Assembly (NCBI GenBank): GCA_028818995.1
Contig: JAPPMR010000295.1
Span: 2,405-10,166 of the forward strand
Direction: 5' to 3'
DNA length: 7,762 nt
Source of the DNA: Candidatus Poribacteria bacterium
Lineage (GTDB): Bacteria; Poribacteria; WGA-4E; WGA-3G
Made by a program: the position numbers and the translations under genes. This document shows, piece after piece, positions 7,135 to 7,762 of the stretch (its first letter is position 1; every line of letters starts with the position of its first letter). The notes beneath the pieces were generated by a model. The model searched no databases. It was not told the DNA's origin and worked only from the letters and a program-made list of their open reading frames with translations.

Positions 7135-7762
7135 ATGTCCAGTACGGTTAAAGAAATAGAGATTCTAACTGCTGATGACGCTGAACTGATGCGTATCAGT
7201 CGAGAAGGAACGCTGTCCCTGAACTTGAACGAGATGAAGGCGATTCAGACCCATTTCGGAACCTTAGGACGCAACCCAACCGATGTAGAGATAGAGACGA
7301 TCGCCCAAACGTGGTCTGAGCATTGCGTTCACAAAACGTTTAAGAGCATCATCCTCTATTCTGAAGGAGAGAAAGAACCGGAACAGATTGACGGTTTGTT
7401 TCCAACCTACATCCAACGCGCAACCGAGGAGATAGCGAAGCCGTGGTGTGTCTCCGTCTTTTCAGACAACGCCGGTATCATCGAATTTGATGAGACATTC
7501 AACCTCGTCTTCAAAGTGGAGACGCACAATCATCCCTCAGCGATTGAACCCTACGGCGGTGCGGGTACTGGTATCGGTGGTGTTATTCGCGACTCACTCG
7601 GCACGGGACTCGGTGCAAAACCGATCCTGAATACGGATGTCTTCTGTTTCGGAATGCCGGATACGCCTTACGCCCAACTGCCAAAAGGCACCCTTCATCC
7701 GAAACGTGTCTTTAAAGGGGTCGTCGCTGGCGTGCGTGATTACGGCAACCGGATGGGCATTC
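7135..7762 (+). CDS. purL: Phosphoribosylformylglycinamidine synthase PurL, N-terminal part (3' truncated by window edge)
   Basis: 209 codons are visible. PurL converts FGAR plus glutamine-derived ammonia and ATP to FGAM, the fourth step of de novo purine synthesis, in the cytoplasm. Diagnostic segments are QTWSEHC (58-64) and the ATP/Mg-binding [14 protein letters not shown] from E129, followed by [12 protein letters not shown] and [13 protein letters not shown]. The ATG at 7135 is chosen because GGAG (7125-7128) precedes it by 6 nt; a GTG at 7123 is in frame but less likely. The long form of this PurL type, as I recall it, carries a PurS-like N-terminal region before the segment seen here. 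No such region is present, so either PurS is a separate gene or the upstream portion was lost. The gene is only 15 nt behind the AlbA_2 stop with no terminator or convincing promoter between. GC by hand count is 31/60 at 7201-7260 and 35/60 at 7561-7620, against 18/60 at 5041-5100 in the PHP-ATPase gene. Confidence 0.92.
   Translation, partial: MSSTVKEIEILTADDAELMRISREGTLSLNLNEMKAIQTHFGTLGRNPTDVEIETIAQTWSEHCVHKTFKSIILYSEGEKEPEQIDGLFPTYIQRATEEIAKPWCVSVFSDNAGIIEFDETFNLVFKVETHNHPSAIEPYGGAGTGIGGVIRDSLGTGLGAKPILNTDVFCFGMPDTPYAQLPKGTLHPKRVFKGVVAGVRDYGNRMGI

Noticed and set aside
7448..7630. 60-codon plus-strand frame within purL
   Set aside because: Out of frame with clear PurL motifs covering the same bases.

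Overview
The window looks like a defence island (an R-M enzyme plus a nuclease/ATPase module) sitting directly upstream of a housekeeping purine gene in an uncultured-type bacterium. Codon-level signals are ordinary bacterial: strong AGGAG-type ribosome binding sites and sigma70-like promoters. The taxon cannot be fixed from this sequence. The PurL type and the intergenic 'CCCAGCG...TTTATAG / GATTACACA' style repeats remind me of Candidatus Poribacteria or similar uncultured lineages, but that is recollection and low confidence.

Layout. (1) 2-2635, plus strand: the C-terminal ~877 codons of a type ISP-like restriction-modification protein (N6-adenine methyltransferase plus target recognition domain). 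The helicase and nuclease parts should lie left of the window. (2) 2636-2845: a 210-bp convergent intergenic stretch with two degenerate repeat copies, a 9-nt periodic repeat and a minus-strand terminator. (3) 2846-3073, minus strand: a 75-residue KTSC-like small protein. (4) 3074-3256: a divergent control region. A perfect 12-bp-arm palindrome (3144-3173) carries a TTGAAA -35 box in each arm, and each is followed after exactly 17 nt by a good -10 box, so two outward promoters are mirror images about one dyad. (5) 3257-5899 and 5902-7119, plus strand: a tightly coupled pair, a PHP-phosphoesterase/SMC-like ATPase (TrlF-like) and an AlbA_2/GHKL ATP-binding protein. (6) 7135-7762, plus strand: the start of purL, only 15 nt after the preceding stop codon, with visibly higher GC in the stretches I counted.

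How the parts may work together. The type ISP enzyme would provide methylation-gated restriction. The PHP-ATPase/AlbA_2 pair plus the divergent KTSC-like gene looks like a separate, self-regulated nuclease module, with the palindrome as its switch. Such a three-gene unit (KTSC-like small protein, PHP-SMC nuclease, AlbA_2/GHKL protein) is the most promising candidate for an undescribed system here. Its function is inferred from domains and layout only.
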